From positions 1-5,017 of the forward strand of contig JAJAZG010000370.1 of assembly GCA_026785865.1 (NCBI GenBank): DNA of 5,017 nucleotides, written 5' to 3'. The notes below the pieces were generated by a model. That model saw nothing but the letters and a program-made list of their open reading frames with translations. It was not told the origin of the DNA and made no database searches. Position numbers and translations under genes: made by a program. This DNA is from Pseudanabaena sp. CAN_BIN31 (GTDB lineage: Bacteria; Cyanobacteriota; Cyanobacteriia; Pseudanabaenales; Pseudanabaenaceae). This document shows, piece after piece, positions 1 through 4,977 of this stretch (positions are counted from its first letter, which is position 1; every line of letters starts with the position of its first letter).

Positions 1-408
1 GAAATTTCTCACGAACACATCGAAACCCCTCACAACGTCTTCAATGTCAATGACGAAGTGAAGGTAATGATCATTGATCTTGATGCTGAACGTGGCAGAA
101 TTTCGCTCTCCACCAAGCAACTCGAAGCTGAACCAGGTGACATGGTTAAAGATCCTCAGCTTGTCTATGCTAAGGCAGAAGAAATGGCTGCGAAGTATCG
201 CGAACAACTCAATGCTCCTCCTGCGGCAATAGAAATTGCTGTCGCAGCAGATGAGGAAGAAGAAGAGTTTGAAGTTCCTGATGCTATGGAAGAAGCGGAA
301 ATTCCTGAAGAGGTTGTAACTGATGAAGTTGCGATTGAAGAAGTTGTAGCAGAAGAAGAAGTCGTAGCTGATGAAGTTGCGGTTGAAGAAGTTCTAGCTG
401 AAGTATAG
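1..408 (+). CDS. rpsA: 30S ribosomal protein S1, C-terminal part (5' truncated by window edge)
   Basis: The reading frame is open from base 1 to a TAG at 406-408, giving 135 residues of a protein that begins outside the window. The first part (EISHEHIETPHNVFNVNDEV, then VMIIDLDAERGRISLSTKQLE) is the end of the last S1 (OB-fold) RNA-binding domain of cyanobacterial ribosomal protein S1. A helical linker containing AEEMAAKYREQL follows. S1 binds mRNA on the small ribosomal subunit and helps initiation. The first ATG in this frame (67-69) lies inside the S1 domain and is not the start. From about residue 82 the protein becomes a strongly acidic Glu/Val/Ala tail. It holds two 14-residue repeats (residues 105-118 and 121-134) of the form VV(T/A)DEVA(I/V)EEV(V/L)AE. 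Cyanobacterial S1 proteins often have acidic, poorly conserved tails, but this repeat seems unusual to me. A terminator follows 45 bp after the stop. Confidence 0.95.
   Translation, partial: EISHEHIETPHNVFNVNDEVKVMIIDLDAERGRISLSTKQLEAEPGDMVKDPQLVYAKAEEMAAKYREQLNAPPAAIEIAVAADEEEEEFEVPDAMEEAEIPEEVVTDEVAIEEVVAEEEVVADEVAVEEVLAEV
313..402 (+). repeat. Two in-frame 42-nt tandem repeats in the rpsA tail
   Basis: Bases 313-354 and 361-402 each encode 14 residues starting VV and ending AE, separated by two GAA codons, so the period is 48 nt. At the protein level they differ at three positions (T/A, I/V, V/L), all conservative. At the DNA level they differ at only a handful of positions. This pattern suggests a recent internal duplication within a low-complexity acidic extension. 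Confidence 0.85.
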
Positions 409-452
409 TTACAGGTTGAATTCAAGGATATAGAAAATTTAATACATTTTTT

Positions 453-487
453 AACAAGGTGAGATTTTCTCACCTTGTTTTATTTTG
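453..487 (+). terminator. Intrinsic terminator of rpsA
   Basis: A perfect 12-bp stem (453-464 with 468-479, arm AACAAGGTGAGA) with a TTT loop is followed by a T-rich run, TTTATTTT. It lies 45 bp after the rpsA stop. On the minus strand the hairpin is followed by A residues rather than T, so it should act on rpsA and not on the convergent ald transcript. Confidence 0.88.
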
Positions 488-530
488 GATATATAGCTAT
501 TTTCACCTGCATTAAAACCCAAAGATTAGG

Positions 531-581
531 GTTGCGGCGCGGAGCGTTGCGGCGCTACTCTTTCAATGGGAAGGGAGTAGC
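531..581. repeat. GC-rich decamer repeat and small stem-loop between convergent genes
   Basis: GTTGCGGCGC occurs at 531-540 and again at 546-555, a 15-bp period in otherwise AT-rich DNA. It abuts a 7-bp inverted repeat, GCTACTC (554-560) with GAGTAGC (575-581), which can be extended by one A-T pair plus two G-U pairs. The stem starts 9 bp after the ald stop on the minus strand but has no T-run, so it is at best a weak 3' end structure for ald. It may be a remnant of a dispersed repeat. Nothing else is visible in 409-590 apart from the rpsA terminator. Confidence 0.5.
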
Positions 582-590
582 TATAGCAAT

Positions 591-1682
591 TTATATTTTC
601 GGTAAATCGGGGAAAGCCTCGGCAACAGCAGTATAGACAATGTGACCATTCTGAATATTTACGCCTTTTGCCAAAGCCCGATCGCGCTTTATCGCATCTA
701 ACCCAAAATCTGCCAAGGCACAAGTATATGGAAGCGTAGCATTGACTAAGGCTTGAGTCGCTGTCCAAGGTACTGCCCCTGGCATATTTGGTACGCCGTA
801 ATGCAATACTCCTTCTTCTTCATAAACAGGAGCCGTATGTGAAGTTGGGCGTAAAGTTTCAATACATCCACCCTGATCGACCGCCACATCGATAATTACA
901 GAATGCGATCGCATTTTCTTGACGAGTTCGCGTTTTACTAAAGTCGGTGCGCGTTTACCTGTGATTAACACCGCACCGATTACTAGATCCGCCGCCATAA
1001 CTGACTCAGCAATATTGCTAGCTGTGCTATACAGCAATTGCACACGTGAACCAAATAGAGCTTCCAGTTCACCAAGACGATTAAGATTCACATCTAAAAT
1101 TGTTACCCTTGCACCCAATCCGATCGCCATTCTTGCTGCCTCAGTGCCAACGACACCGCCACCAAGAACTACCACATGCCCTGCTCTCACCCCAGGAATA
1201 CCGCCCAGTAAAACTCCACGGCCACCCTGTTGCTTGGTTAAATAATGCGCTCCAAACTGTACCGATAAACGTCCTGCGATGATACTCATTGGTACGAGTA
1301 AAGGCAATTGACCATTATCTAACTGCACAGTTTCGTAGGCGATACAGGTTGCACCTGACTTGATTAATGCCTCGGTTAATTGGCGATCGGCGGCGAGATG
1401 CAGATAGGTAAAGAGAATTAATTGCGGATGCAATAATTTGTATTCGTCAGGTAGAGGCTCTTTGACCTTGACTACCATGTCTTGCGCGTACACTTCCTGT
1501 GGAGTCGAGACAATTTTTGCCCCTGCTTGGCTATACTCCTCATCGCTAAAGCCAGAACCAAGACCAGCATTTATCTCTACCAAAACTTGATGCGATCGCG
1601 CCGTTAATGTCGCCACACCCGCAGGGGTCAAGCCCACCCGATACTCACGATCTTTGATTTCGCTCGGTACGCCGATCTTCAC
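591..1682 (-). CDS. ald: Alanine dehydrogenase
   Basis: This 363-residue protein has the usual length for NAD-dependent L-alanine dehydrogenase, which interconverts L-alanine and pyruvate plus ammonium in the cytoplasm. The N-terminus MKIGVPSEIKDREYRVGLTP is the family signature. The substrate-binding and catalytic residues known for the family are present: Arg15, Lys74 (in KVKEP), His95 (in YLHLA) and Asp269 (in DVAVDQGG). The Rossmann loop GGGVVGTEAA starts near residue 174, and Asp197 (ILDVN) sits where NAD ribose is bound. The C-terminal part has the typical YGVPNMPGAVPWTATQALVNATLPY. The start is a GTG at 1680-1682, supported by an AGGAG eight bases upstream and by alignment with the conserved N-terminus. 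It lies 39 bp downstream of the Lon-domain gene on the same strand, so co-transcription is likely. It converges with rpsA. Confidence 0.97.
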   Translation of the reverse strand: MKIGVPSEIKDREYRVGLTPAGVATLTARSHQVLVEINAGLGSGFSDEEYSQAGAKIVSTPQEVYAQDMVVKVKEPLPDEYKLLHPQLILFTYLHLAADRQLTEALIKSGATCIAYETVQLDNGQLPLLVPMSIIAGRLSVQFGAHYLTKQQGGRGVLLGGIPGVRAGHVVVLGGGVVGTEAARMAIGLGARVTILDVNLNRLGELEALFGSRVQLLYSTASNIAESVMAADLVIGAVLITGKRAPTLVKRELVKKMRSHSVIIDVAVDQGGCIETLRPTSHTAPVYEEEGVLHYGVPNMPGAVPWTATQALVNATLPYTCALADFGLDAIKRDRALAKGVNIQNGHIVYTAVAEAFPDLPKI

Positions 1683-1690
1683 AGTTCTTG

Positions 1691-1695
1691 CTCCT
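1691..1695 (-). promoter_or_regulatory. Ribosome binding site fixing the GTG start of ald
   Basis: On the minus strand AGGAG precedes the GTG at 1682 by 8 nt. No in-frame ATG gives the conserved MKIGVPSEIK N-terminus, so this site supports GTG as the true start. Confidence 0.75.
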
Positions 1696-1721
1696 GAAAT
1701 TTCAAGTCTATTGTCTGGCGA

Positions 1722-2363
1722 TCAAATTTCTTTGAAAGTATCTTTTAGAACTGTGCGAGCTGCTAATTGGCTTCTAGTTGAAGATAAAATTTCGGCTTCA
1801 CGGCGCAAACGAGCGGAAGTATCGCAGGTTTCGAGTAGTGATTGCTGTTCTAAACTTGCTCCTTGAAAATTGCTGGCTACCCAATAGGACAATTCGATCG
1901 GACTACGGGGGATTTTGGGTAACTCGATTTCTTGATCGGTGAGCTTTTGCGATAGACGGATCACATCATTGAGTAACTCGCGTACTTCTGTGGCTAATAA
2001 AAATGGTGTGTCATTACTAGGTTCGTCCTCAATCCATTCAACTAAACCGACTCGATAGGGATTTTCGCGGACATATTCCAACACGCGGAAGCGCTGCTGT
2101 CCTAGGGTCAAAAGCTTGAAGCGATCGTCTGGCATACGGTGATATTGCACGATTTGAGCGACACAGCCGATATTTGCAGGTTTACCTGTCTCCGAATCCC
2201 ACATCAATACACCAAACATGCGATCGCTTTCCAGCACTGTGTTGATCATCATGCGATAGCGGTACTCAAAAATATGCAGCGGCAAGGATTGCCCTGGAAA
2301 TAGTACCAACTCAGGTAAGGGGAAAAGCGGCAATTCACGAACTGAAATCGATGATGAAGTCAT
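1722..2363 (-). CDS. Stand-alone Lon substrate-binding (LAN) domain protein
   Basis: From the ATG at 2363 this encodes 213 residues. The N-terminal RELPLFPLPELVLFPGQSLP, followed by LHIFEYRYRMM (residues 9-39), is the signature of the Lon protease N-terminal domain. FGVLMWDSETGKPANIGCVAQIVQY and FKLLTLGQQRFRVLEYVRENPYRVGLVEW continue the fold. The C-terminal third is predicted helical and ends RLRREAEILSSTRSQLAARTVLKDTF. There is no AAA+ ATPase and no Ser-Lys protease domain, so it is not a Lon protease. Free-standing LAN proteins of about 210 residues are common in cyanobacteria and their substrate is not established. An in-frame GTG at 2381 would add six residues (MPSLAK). I prefer the ATG because conserved sequence begins just after it and neither start has a clear Shine-Dalgarno. 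It lies 81 bp downstream of the PH-domain gene and 39 bp upstream of ald, all on one strand. Confidence 0.92.
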   Translation of the reverse strand: MTSSSISVRELPLFPLPELVLFPGQSLPLHIFEYRYRMMINTVLESDRMFGVLMWDSETGKPANIGCVAQIVQYHRMPDDRFKLLTLGQQRFRVLEYVRENPYRVGLVEWIEDEPSNDTPFLLATEVRELLNDVIRLSQKLTDQEIELPKIPRSPIELSYWVASNFQGASLEQQSLLETCDTSARLRREAEILSSTRSQLAARTVLKDTFKEI

Positions 2364-2444
2364 TTTTGCTAAACTTGGCACTAGTTAAGACGTTTTTACT
2401 AGTTTAGCTTGAGTTTTATAGCGATCGCCATATCAGTATATTTT

Positions 2445-2882
2445 TCAAAGAAATTCTCTAAGATTTTCTTCGTCACGGACATAAAAGCGAAGTCTTGCTT
2501 GCTGAATACATGGACGCATTTGTTCGTAAAGCTCTCTGACATCAATCGGTAAGCGCTCCAATAACAACTTCGGCGCAGAGATATCGCGGGTAAGTAACAG
2601 CATATTACCACTACCCATCATGCGCTGATTGAGTGGCTTTTCTAACTGAATATCATCAACTTGATAAATTTCTAGAGTTTCGATATCTTTTGAAAAAATT
2701 CCGCTTTCTATGACAATCCGTTGTGAAGTGATCAAATATTGGGTATTTTTTGATTGCAACCAAAACCAGAGTGCGCCGATACCTAAGGTAAAAATCGAAA
2801 TCAGCAATCTTGTCACGCTACCAATAACCGCAGGATGACCTTTAAACAGAATGCGCTCATCGGATAGAGGTACTTTTGTCAT
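2445..2882 (-). CDS. PH (bPH2/YdbT-like) domain membrane protein
   Basis: This encodes 145 residues. After a short N-terminal segment (SDERILFKGHPAVIG) there is one hydrophobic stretch at residues 23-42 (VTRLLISIFTLGIGALWFWL), likely a transmembrane helix. A bacterial PH domain of the YdbS/YdbT type follows: YLITSQRIVIESGIFSKDIE, then QVDDIQLEKPLNQRMMGSGNMLLLTRD. The domain appears to end near residue 125. A charged tail (ARLRFYVRDEENLREFL) follows. The family is widespread, the domain probably faces the cytoplasm, and no enzymatic activity is known. The ATG at 2882 has no recognisable Shine-Dalgarno, but the N-terminus matches the usual 'ERILFKGHP' beginning of such proteins. The gene is separated from argG by a 129-bp gap carrying two hairpins, so it may have its own promoter. 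Confidence 0.88.
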   Translation of the reverse strand: MTKVPLSDERILFKGHPAVIGSVTRLLISIFTLGIGALWFWLQSKNTQYLITSQRIVIESGIFSKDIETLEIYQVDDIQLEKPLNQRMMGSGNMLLLTRDISAPKLLLERLPIDVRELYEQMRPCIQQARLRFYVRDEENLREFL

Positions 2883-2908
2883 AGAAAAAAATTGCTACTT
2901 TACGCCAT

Positions 2909-2982
2909 CTTACAGCGCAAGGCGCTGTAAGCAAACCAAAAACAGGAAAAGCAGCGCGAAGCTCTGCTTTTCCTGTTTTTGG
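2909..2982. repeat. Composite double-hairpin element between argG and the PH-domain gene
   Basis: Two adjacent inverted repeats fill most of the argG-PH gap. The first has a 10-bp perfect stem (2909-2918 CTTACAGCGC with 2922-2931) and loop AAG. The second has a 19-bp perfect stem (2936-2954 with 2964-2982, arm beginning CCAAAAACAGGAAAAGCAG) enclosing a C/T mismatch, a GC/GC pair and a GAA loop. The second hairpin starts 29 bp after the argG stop in the direction of argG transcription and its arm ends in a T5 run, so it could terminate or stabilise the argG mRNA. Bases 2912-2932 recur at 4978-4998 with two transitions. Confidence 0.8.
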
Positions 2983-3011
2983 AAGTCATGTAAAAATGCT
3001 ATTTTTAGGGT

Positions 3012-4211
3012 TTATTTATTTTTCTGCGCCCAAACACGAATAGGCATACCCCAGACATAAATAAAGCCTTCAGCCGCTTTATGATCAAATTGGTCAGCAC
3101 TGGTGTATGTTGCCAAGTCTTCGTCGTAGAGAGAATTAACCGACTGACGACCAACGATGATCGCATTGCCCTTATGGAACTTGATACGAACAGTTCCCGA
3201 TACCCGTTCTTGGCTGCTGTCGATAAAAGCATCAAGGGCAGTTTTGAGAGGACTATACCAAAGCCCGTTATAGATCATCTTGCCGTAAGTATCTTCAAGA
3301 CCACGCTTATATTGAGCAAGGTCAGAAGGCAAAGCGAGACTTTCAAGATCGCGGTGAGCATGGATTAAGACCAACATGGCGGGAGCTTCGTAGATTTCAC
3401 GAGACTTGATCCCTACTAAGCGATTTTCGACCATATCGATACGTCCAACGCCGTTCGTACCAGCGATCGCATTTAATACCGTAATTAACTCAACAGGCTC
3501 AAGTGCAACACCATCGATCGCGACGGGAATCCCTTTCTCAAAACCAATTTCAGTATAGGTTGGTTCGTCAGGGGTATCGGCGATCGCTCTGGTCATCGCA
3601 TAAATTTCTTCGGGCGGCTCGTTCCAAGCATTTTCGAGAGGGCCCGCTTCGATGCTGCGACCGAGTAAGTTGCGATCAATGCTAAATGGTGATGATTTCT
3701 TTACGGGTGAAGCGATCCCAAATTTCTCACCATAGGCGATCGTTTCTTCGCGGCTCATGCCCCACTCACGCGCAGGCGCAAGCACTTTAATGTCGGGGTT
3801 AAGTGCGGCGATCGACACGTCAAACCTTACTTGGTCATTGCCTTTACCCGTACATCCGTGGGCAACTGCGTCTGCGCCGTATTCTGCTGCTGCTTCTACC
3901 AAAATCTTGGCAATTAGAGGGCGAGCCAAAGCAGTTGTTAAAGGATAACGATTTTCATAAAGCGCGTTGGCTTTAATCGCAGGGAATGCATAGTCTGTGA
4001 CAAATTCTTTAGTGACATCTCTAACCAGAGAGACTGACGCTCCTGAATCGAGAGCCTTTTGCTTGATGGGAGCTAATTCATCGCCTTGTCCTAAGTCTGC
4101 GGCAAGGGTAATAACTTCTTCAACGCCCCATTCTTGCATGAGATAAGGAATACAAACCGATGTATCAACGCCGCCTGAGTATGCAAGTACGACTTTTTTC
4201 GCCCGACCCAT
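3012..4211 (-). CDS. argG: Argininosuccinate synthase
   Basis: This 399-residue protein has the standard length of the short-type (about 400 residues) argininosuccinate synthases. The enzyme joins citrulline and aspartate using ATP, the penultimate step of arginine synthesis, in the cytoplasm. The N-type ATP pyrophosphatase P-loop AYSGGVDTS lies at residues 10-18. YENRYPLTTALARPLIAK (85-102) and HGCTGKGNDQVRFD (118-131) form the citrulline and aspartate sites. SPFSIDRNLLGRSIE (174-188) and VGRIDMVENRLVGIKSREIYEAPA (255-278) are also canonical. The ATG at 4209-4211 is preceded by AGGAG (4218-4222 on the plus strand), and the N-terminus matches the family. The start lies only 35 bp downstream of the 3' end of the SRP RNA gene, leaving little room for a separate promoter. 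A hairpin element follows the stop. Confidence 0.98.
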   Translation of the reverse strand: MGRAKKVVLAYSGGVDTSVCIPYLMQEWGVEEVITLAADLGQGDELAPIKQKALDSGASVSLVRDVTKEFVTDYAFPAIKANALYENRYPLTTALARPLIAKILVEAAAEYGADAVAHGCTGKGNDQVRFDVSIAALNPDIKVLAPAREWGMSREETIAYGEKFGIASPVKKSSPFSIDRNLLGRSIEAGPLENAWNEPPEEIYAMTRAIADTPDEPTYTEIGFEKGIPVAIDGVALEPVELITVLNAIAGTNGVGRIDMVENRLVGIKSREIYEAPAMLVLIHAHRDLESLALPSDLAQYKRGLEDTYGKMIYNGLWYSPLKTALDAFIDSSQERVSGTVRIKFHKGNAIIVGRQSVNSLYDEDLATYTSADQFDHKAAEGFIYVWGMPIRVWAQKNK

Positions 4212-4240
4212 GAATCTCTCCTAAACCCGTTGCTAAATCT

Positions 4241-4255
4241 AAAAAAGTAGCCCGG
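4241..4255 (-). terminator. T-run and closing stem at the 3' end of ffs
   Basis: The 3' arm of the SRP RNA closing helix (4247-4255) runs directly into six T residues on the minus strand (4241-4246). The RNA's own basal stem plus U-run therefore looks like an intrinsic terminator or the signal that defines the precursor 3' end. It precedes the argG ribosome binding site by about 20 bp, so any argG mRNA starting at the ffs promoter must read through it. Confidence 0.55.
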
Positions 4256-4344
4256 GTACTACGCCTATCTCAAGCATCCCTTAGTGCTGCTGTCTTCCGA
4301 CCCTGACACGATTCGGGCGTTGCGATCGCATAGATCCGAGCCAC
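4247..4344 (-). ncRNA. ffs: Signal recognition particle RNA (4.5S-like, small bacterial type)
   Basis: Read on the minus strand, this 98-nt region contains the SRP RNA domain IV core GTCAGGGTCGGAAGACAGCA, followed by GCACTAAGGGATGCTTGAG. The GGAA tetraloop (4295-4298) is closed by three base pairs (GUC/GAC). The symmetric internal loop between CAGG and AGCA, which binds the Ffh M domain, is intact. A 9-bp basal helix pairs 4336-4344 with 4247-4255 (two G-U pairs) and sets the ends. The RNA works with Ffh and FtsY to target nascent membrane proteins. No Alu domain is present, as expected for the short form. A HIP1 octamer lies inside the 5' arm (4322-4329). Exact ends are inferred from pairing and could be off by a few bases. 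Confidence 0.93.
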
Positions 4345-4351
4345 TTACAAG

Positions 4352-4380
4352 ATTAGCACTAAGAGGGAAAGTTACGTCAA
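4352..4380 (-). promoter_or_regulatory. Probable sigma70-type promoter of ffs
   Basis: On the minus strand, TTGACG (4375-4380) matches the -35 consensus at 5 of 6 positions. It is followed after 17 bp by GCTAAT (4352-4357), with an overlapping alternative -10 TAATCT at 4350-4355 (19-bp spacing). Transcription would start within a few bases of the predicted SRP RNA 5' end at 4344. It lies between the upstream gene's terminator and ffs, as an independent promoter should. Confidence 0.65.
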
Positions 4381-4433
4381 TAGTTAAATAAATTGTTGGC
4401 AAATCCACACATAATGTCTGCGCGATCGCCCAA

Positions 4434-4470
4434 AAAAGAAAAGTCGGTGTTTTGCACCGACTTTTCTTTT
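4434..4470 (-). terminator. Intrinsic terminator after the small conserved gene
   Basis: A perfect 16-bp stem (4434-4449 with 4455-4470) has a 5-nt loop. On the minus strand the 5' arm begins AAAAGAAAAGTCGGTG and the 3' arm ends CACCGACTTTTCTTTT, running into further T residues at 4432-4433. The hairpin shares its first base with the last base of the TGA of the 73-residue gene. The symmetric A/T ends could let it work on both strands, but no rightward transcript is known here. Confidence 0.9.
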
Positions 4471-4691
4471 CATGTAGAAAGTTCACGTTTAGATTGGTCT
4501 AGCTGCTGCCAAAGCTCTGTAATTTCTAAAAATGCGTCCTGAGATGAAATTTTGCCGCCTGTTTCTAGAGCGCAAATGATACTGACACGGTGAGAGAACT
4601 CTTGTAAATTAGAGTTGAACATCAAGTTCTCTGGCGTAAATTTACCGTAGTAACGAGATTGGGGAAACATACATTTGGTTGCATTAGACAT
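4470..4691 (-). CDS. Small conserved cyanobacterial protein (DUF7219-like)
   Basis: This encodes 73 residues from the ATG at 4691: MSNATKCMFPQSRYYGKF, TPENLMFNSNLQEFSHRV, SIICALETGGKISSQDAF, then LEITELWQQLDQSKRELST. The core 'YPxSRYYG-F-PENLxFNxNLQEFxxRV' followed by 'ICxLETGGKIS' is familiar to me from a small, highly conserved cyanobacterial family that I believe is called DUF7219. Its function is unknown. It is soluble, with no signal peptide or membrane helix, and the second half looks helical. The start at 4691 is chosen over an in-frame upstream ATG at 4748 because GAGGG (4698-4702) sits six bases before it and family similarity begins just after it. It is monocistronic, as a strong terminator begins at its stop codon. 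Confidence 0.85.
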   Translation of the reverse strand: MSNATKCMFPQSRYYGKFTPENLMFNSNLQEFSHRVSIICALETGGKISSQDAFLEITELWQQLDQSKRELST

Positions 4692-4697
4692 AATTTT

Positions 4698-4702
4698 CCC
4701 TC
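4698..4702 (-). promoter_or_regulatory. Ribosome binding site deciding the start of the 73-residue gene
   Basis: GAGGG on the minus strand lies six bases before the ATG at 4691, within AAGAGGGAAAATTATG. No comparable site precedes the upstream in-frame ATG at 4748. Confidence 0.75.
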
Positions 4703-4838
4703 TTATTGATTCTAAATTAGGGTAACTATGGATAGTTCTAAGCCTCAAAAGCGGTGTATTACAAAGACACTTAATACATTACTTTTCTGGAGAAGCTATT
4801 TTGATGATCCATAGATGCGATTAAGGAAGATTAACTTT

Positions 4839-4877
4839 GTTAACCTAATCTTAACCTAGACTTATCCTAATTATTAT
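4839..4877 (+). promoter_or_regulatory. Probable Pho box (SphR/PhoB site) with -10 element
   Basis: Three 8-mers lie in direct tandem at exact 11-bp spacing: GTTAACCT (4839-4846), CTTAACCT (4850-4857) and CTTATCCT (4861-4868), separated by AAT and AGA. A degenerate fourth, GATTAACT (4829-4836), is out of phase by one base. Tandem PyTTAAPyPy-type octamers with 3-bp spacers are the known cyanobacterial Pho box bound by SphR/PhoB under phosphate starvation. The array is followed by TATTAT (4872-4877), a 5/6 match to the -10 consensus, with no good -35. That is as expected for an activator-dependent promoter. It reads rightwards, towards a gene outside the window. Confidence 0.7.
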
Positions 4878-4911
4878 GGTCTATCTTGTCATACAGCCTA
4901 TTGAGGCTTTA

Positions 4912-4974
4912 AAAACCTAGAGAAATTTTTGAAAGTGCCGCTTTGCGGCACTTTCAAAAATTTCTCTAGGTTTT
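4912..4974. repeat. Perfect 30-bp inverted repeat with 3-nt loop
   Basis: The left arm 4912-4941 is the exact reverse complement of the right arm 4945-4974, with loop TTT. The arms begin AAAACCTAGAG and end GTGCCGC at the tip. A hexamer pair TGTCAT (4887-4892) and ATGACA (4975-4980) encloses this hairpin together with a smaller one (AGCCT 4895-4899 with AGGCT 4904-4908), so a three-way junction could form. The right arm ends TTTTA, so in rightward RNA it could act as a terminator or attenuator. It could equally be a mobile palindromic repeat. Confidence 0.9.
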
Positions 4975-4977
4975 ATG

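Noticed and set aside
165..473. 102-residue Ser/Thr-rich minus-strand open frame
   Set aside because: It is the antisense shadow of the repetitive acidic rpsA tail. The Ser/Thr bias is what GAA/GCT-rich codons give in reverse, and it has no homology-like features.
526..768. 80-residue minus-strand open frame overlapping the ald 3' end
   Set aside because: It is an out-of-frame shadow of ald. The ald frame carries all the family motifs.
919..1245. Plus-strand open frames of 108 and 60 residues opposite ald
   Set aside because: They are antisense to conserved ald sequence, with Pro/Thr/Arg-rich composition and no ribosome binding site.
2380..2403. Two ACTAGT hexamers upstream of the Lon-domain gene
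   Set aside because: Each is a short self-complementary hexamer in AT-rich sequence. The pairing options overlap and no known operator is matched.
2415..2420. TATAAA on the minus strand as a -10 box for the Lon-domain gene
   Set aside because: No acceptable -35 hexamer lies 16-18 bp upstream, and the region is AT-rich enough to give such matches by chance.
2991..3007. TAAAAAT/ATTTTTA hairpin just after the argG stop
   Set aside because: It is a 7-bp stem made only of A-T pairs, too unstable to call a terminator. The 19-bp stem further on is the better candidate.
3005..3235. Minus-strand 76-residue frame and plus-strand frames within argG
   Set aside because: They overlap the fully conserved argG frame and show no motifs of their own.
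4265..4486. 73-residue minus-strand frame running through ffs and the terminator
   Set aside because: It crosses the SRP RNA gene, its promoter and a strong terminator. It is chance coding.
4692..4748. N-terminal extension of the small gene from an ATG at 4748
   Set aside because: The extra 19 residues are not part of the conserved core, and a good GAGGG site precedes the internal ATG at 4691.
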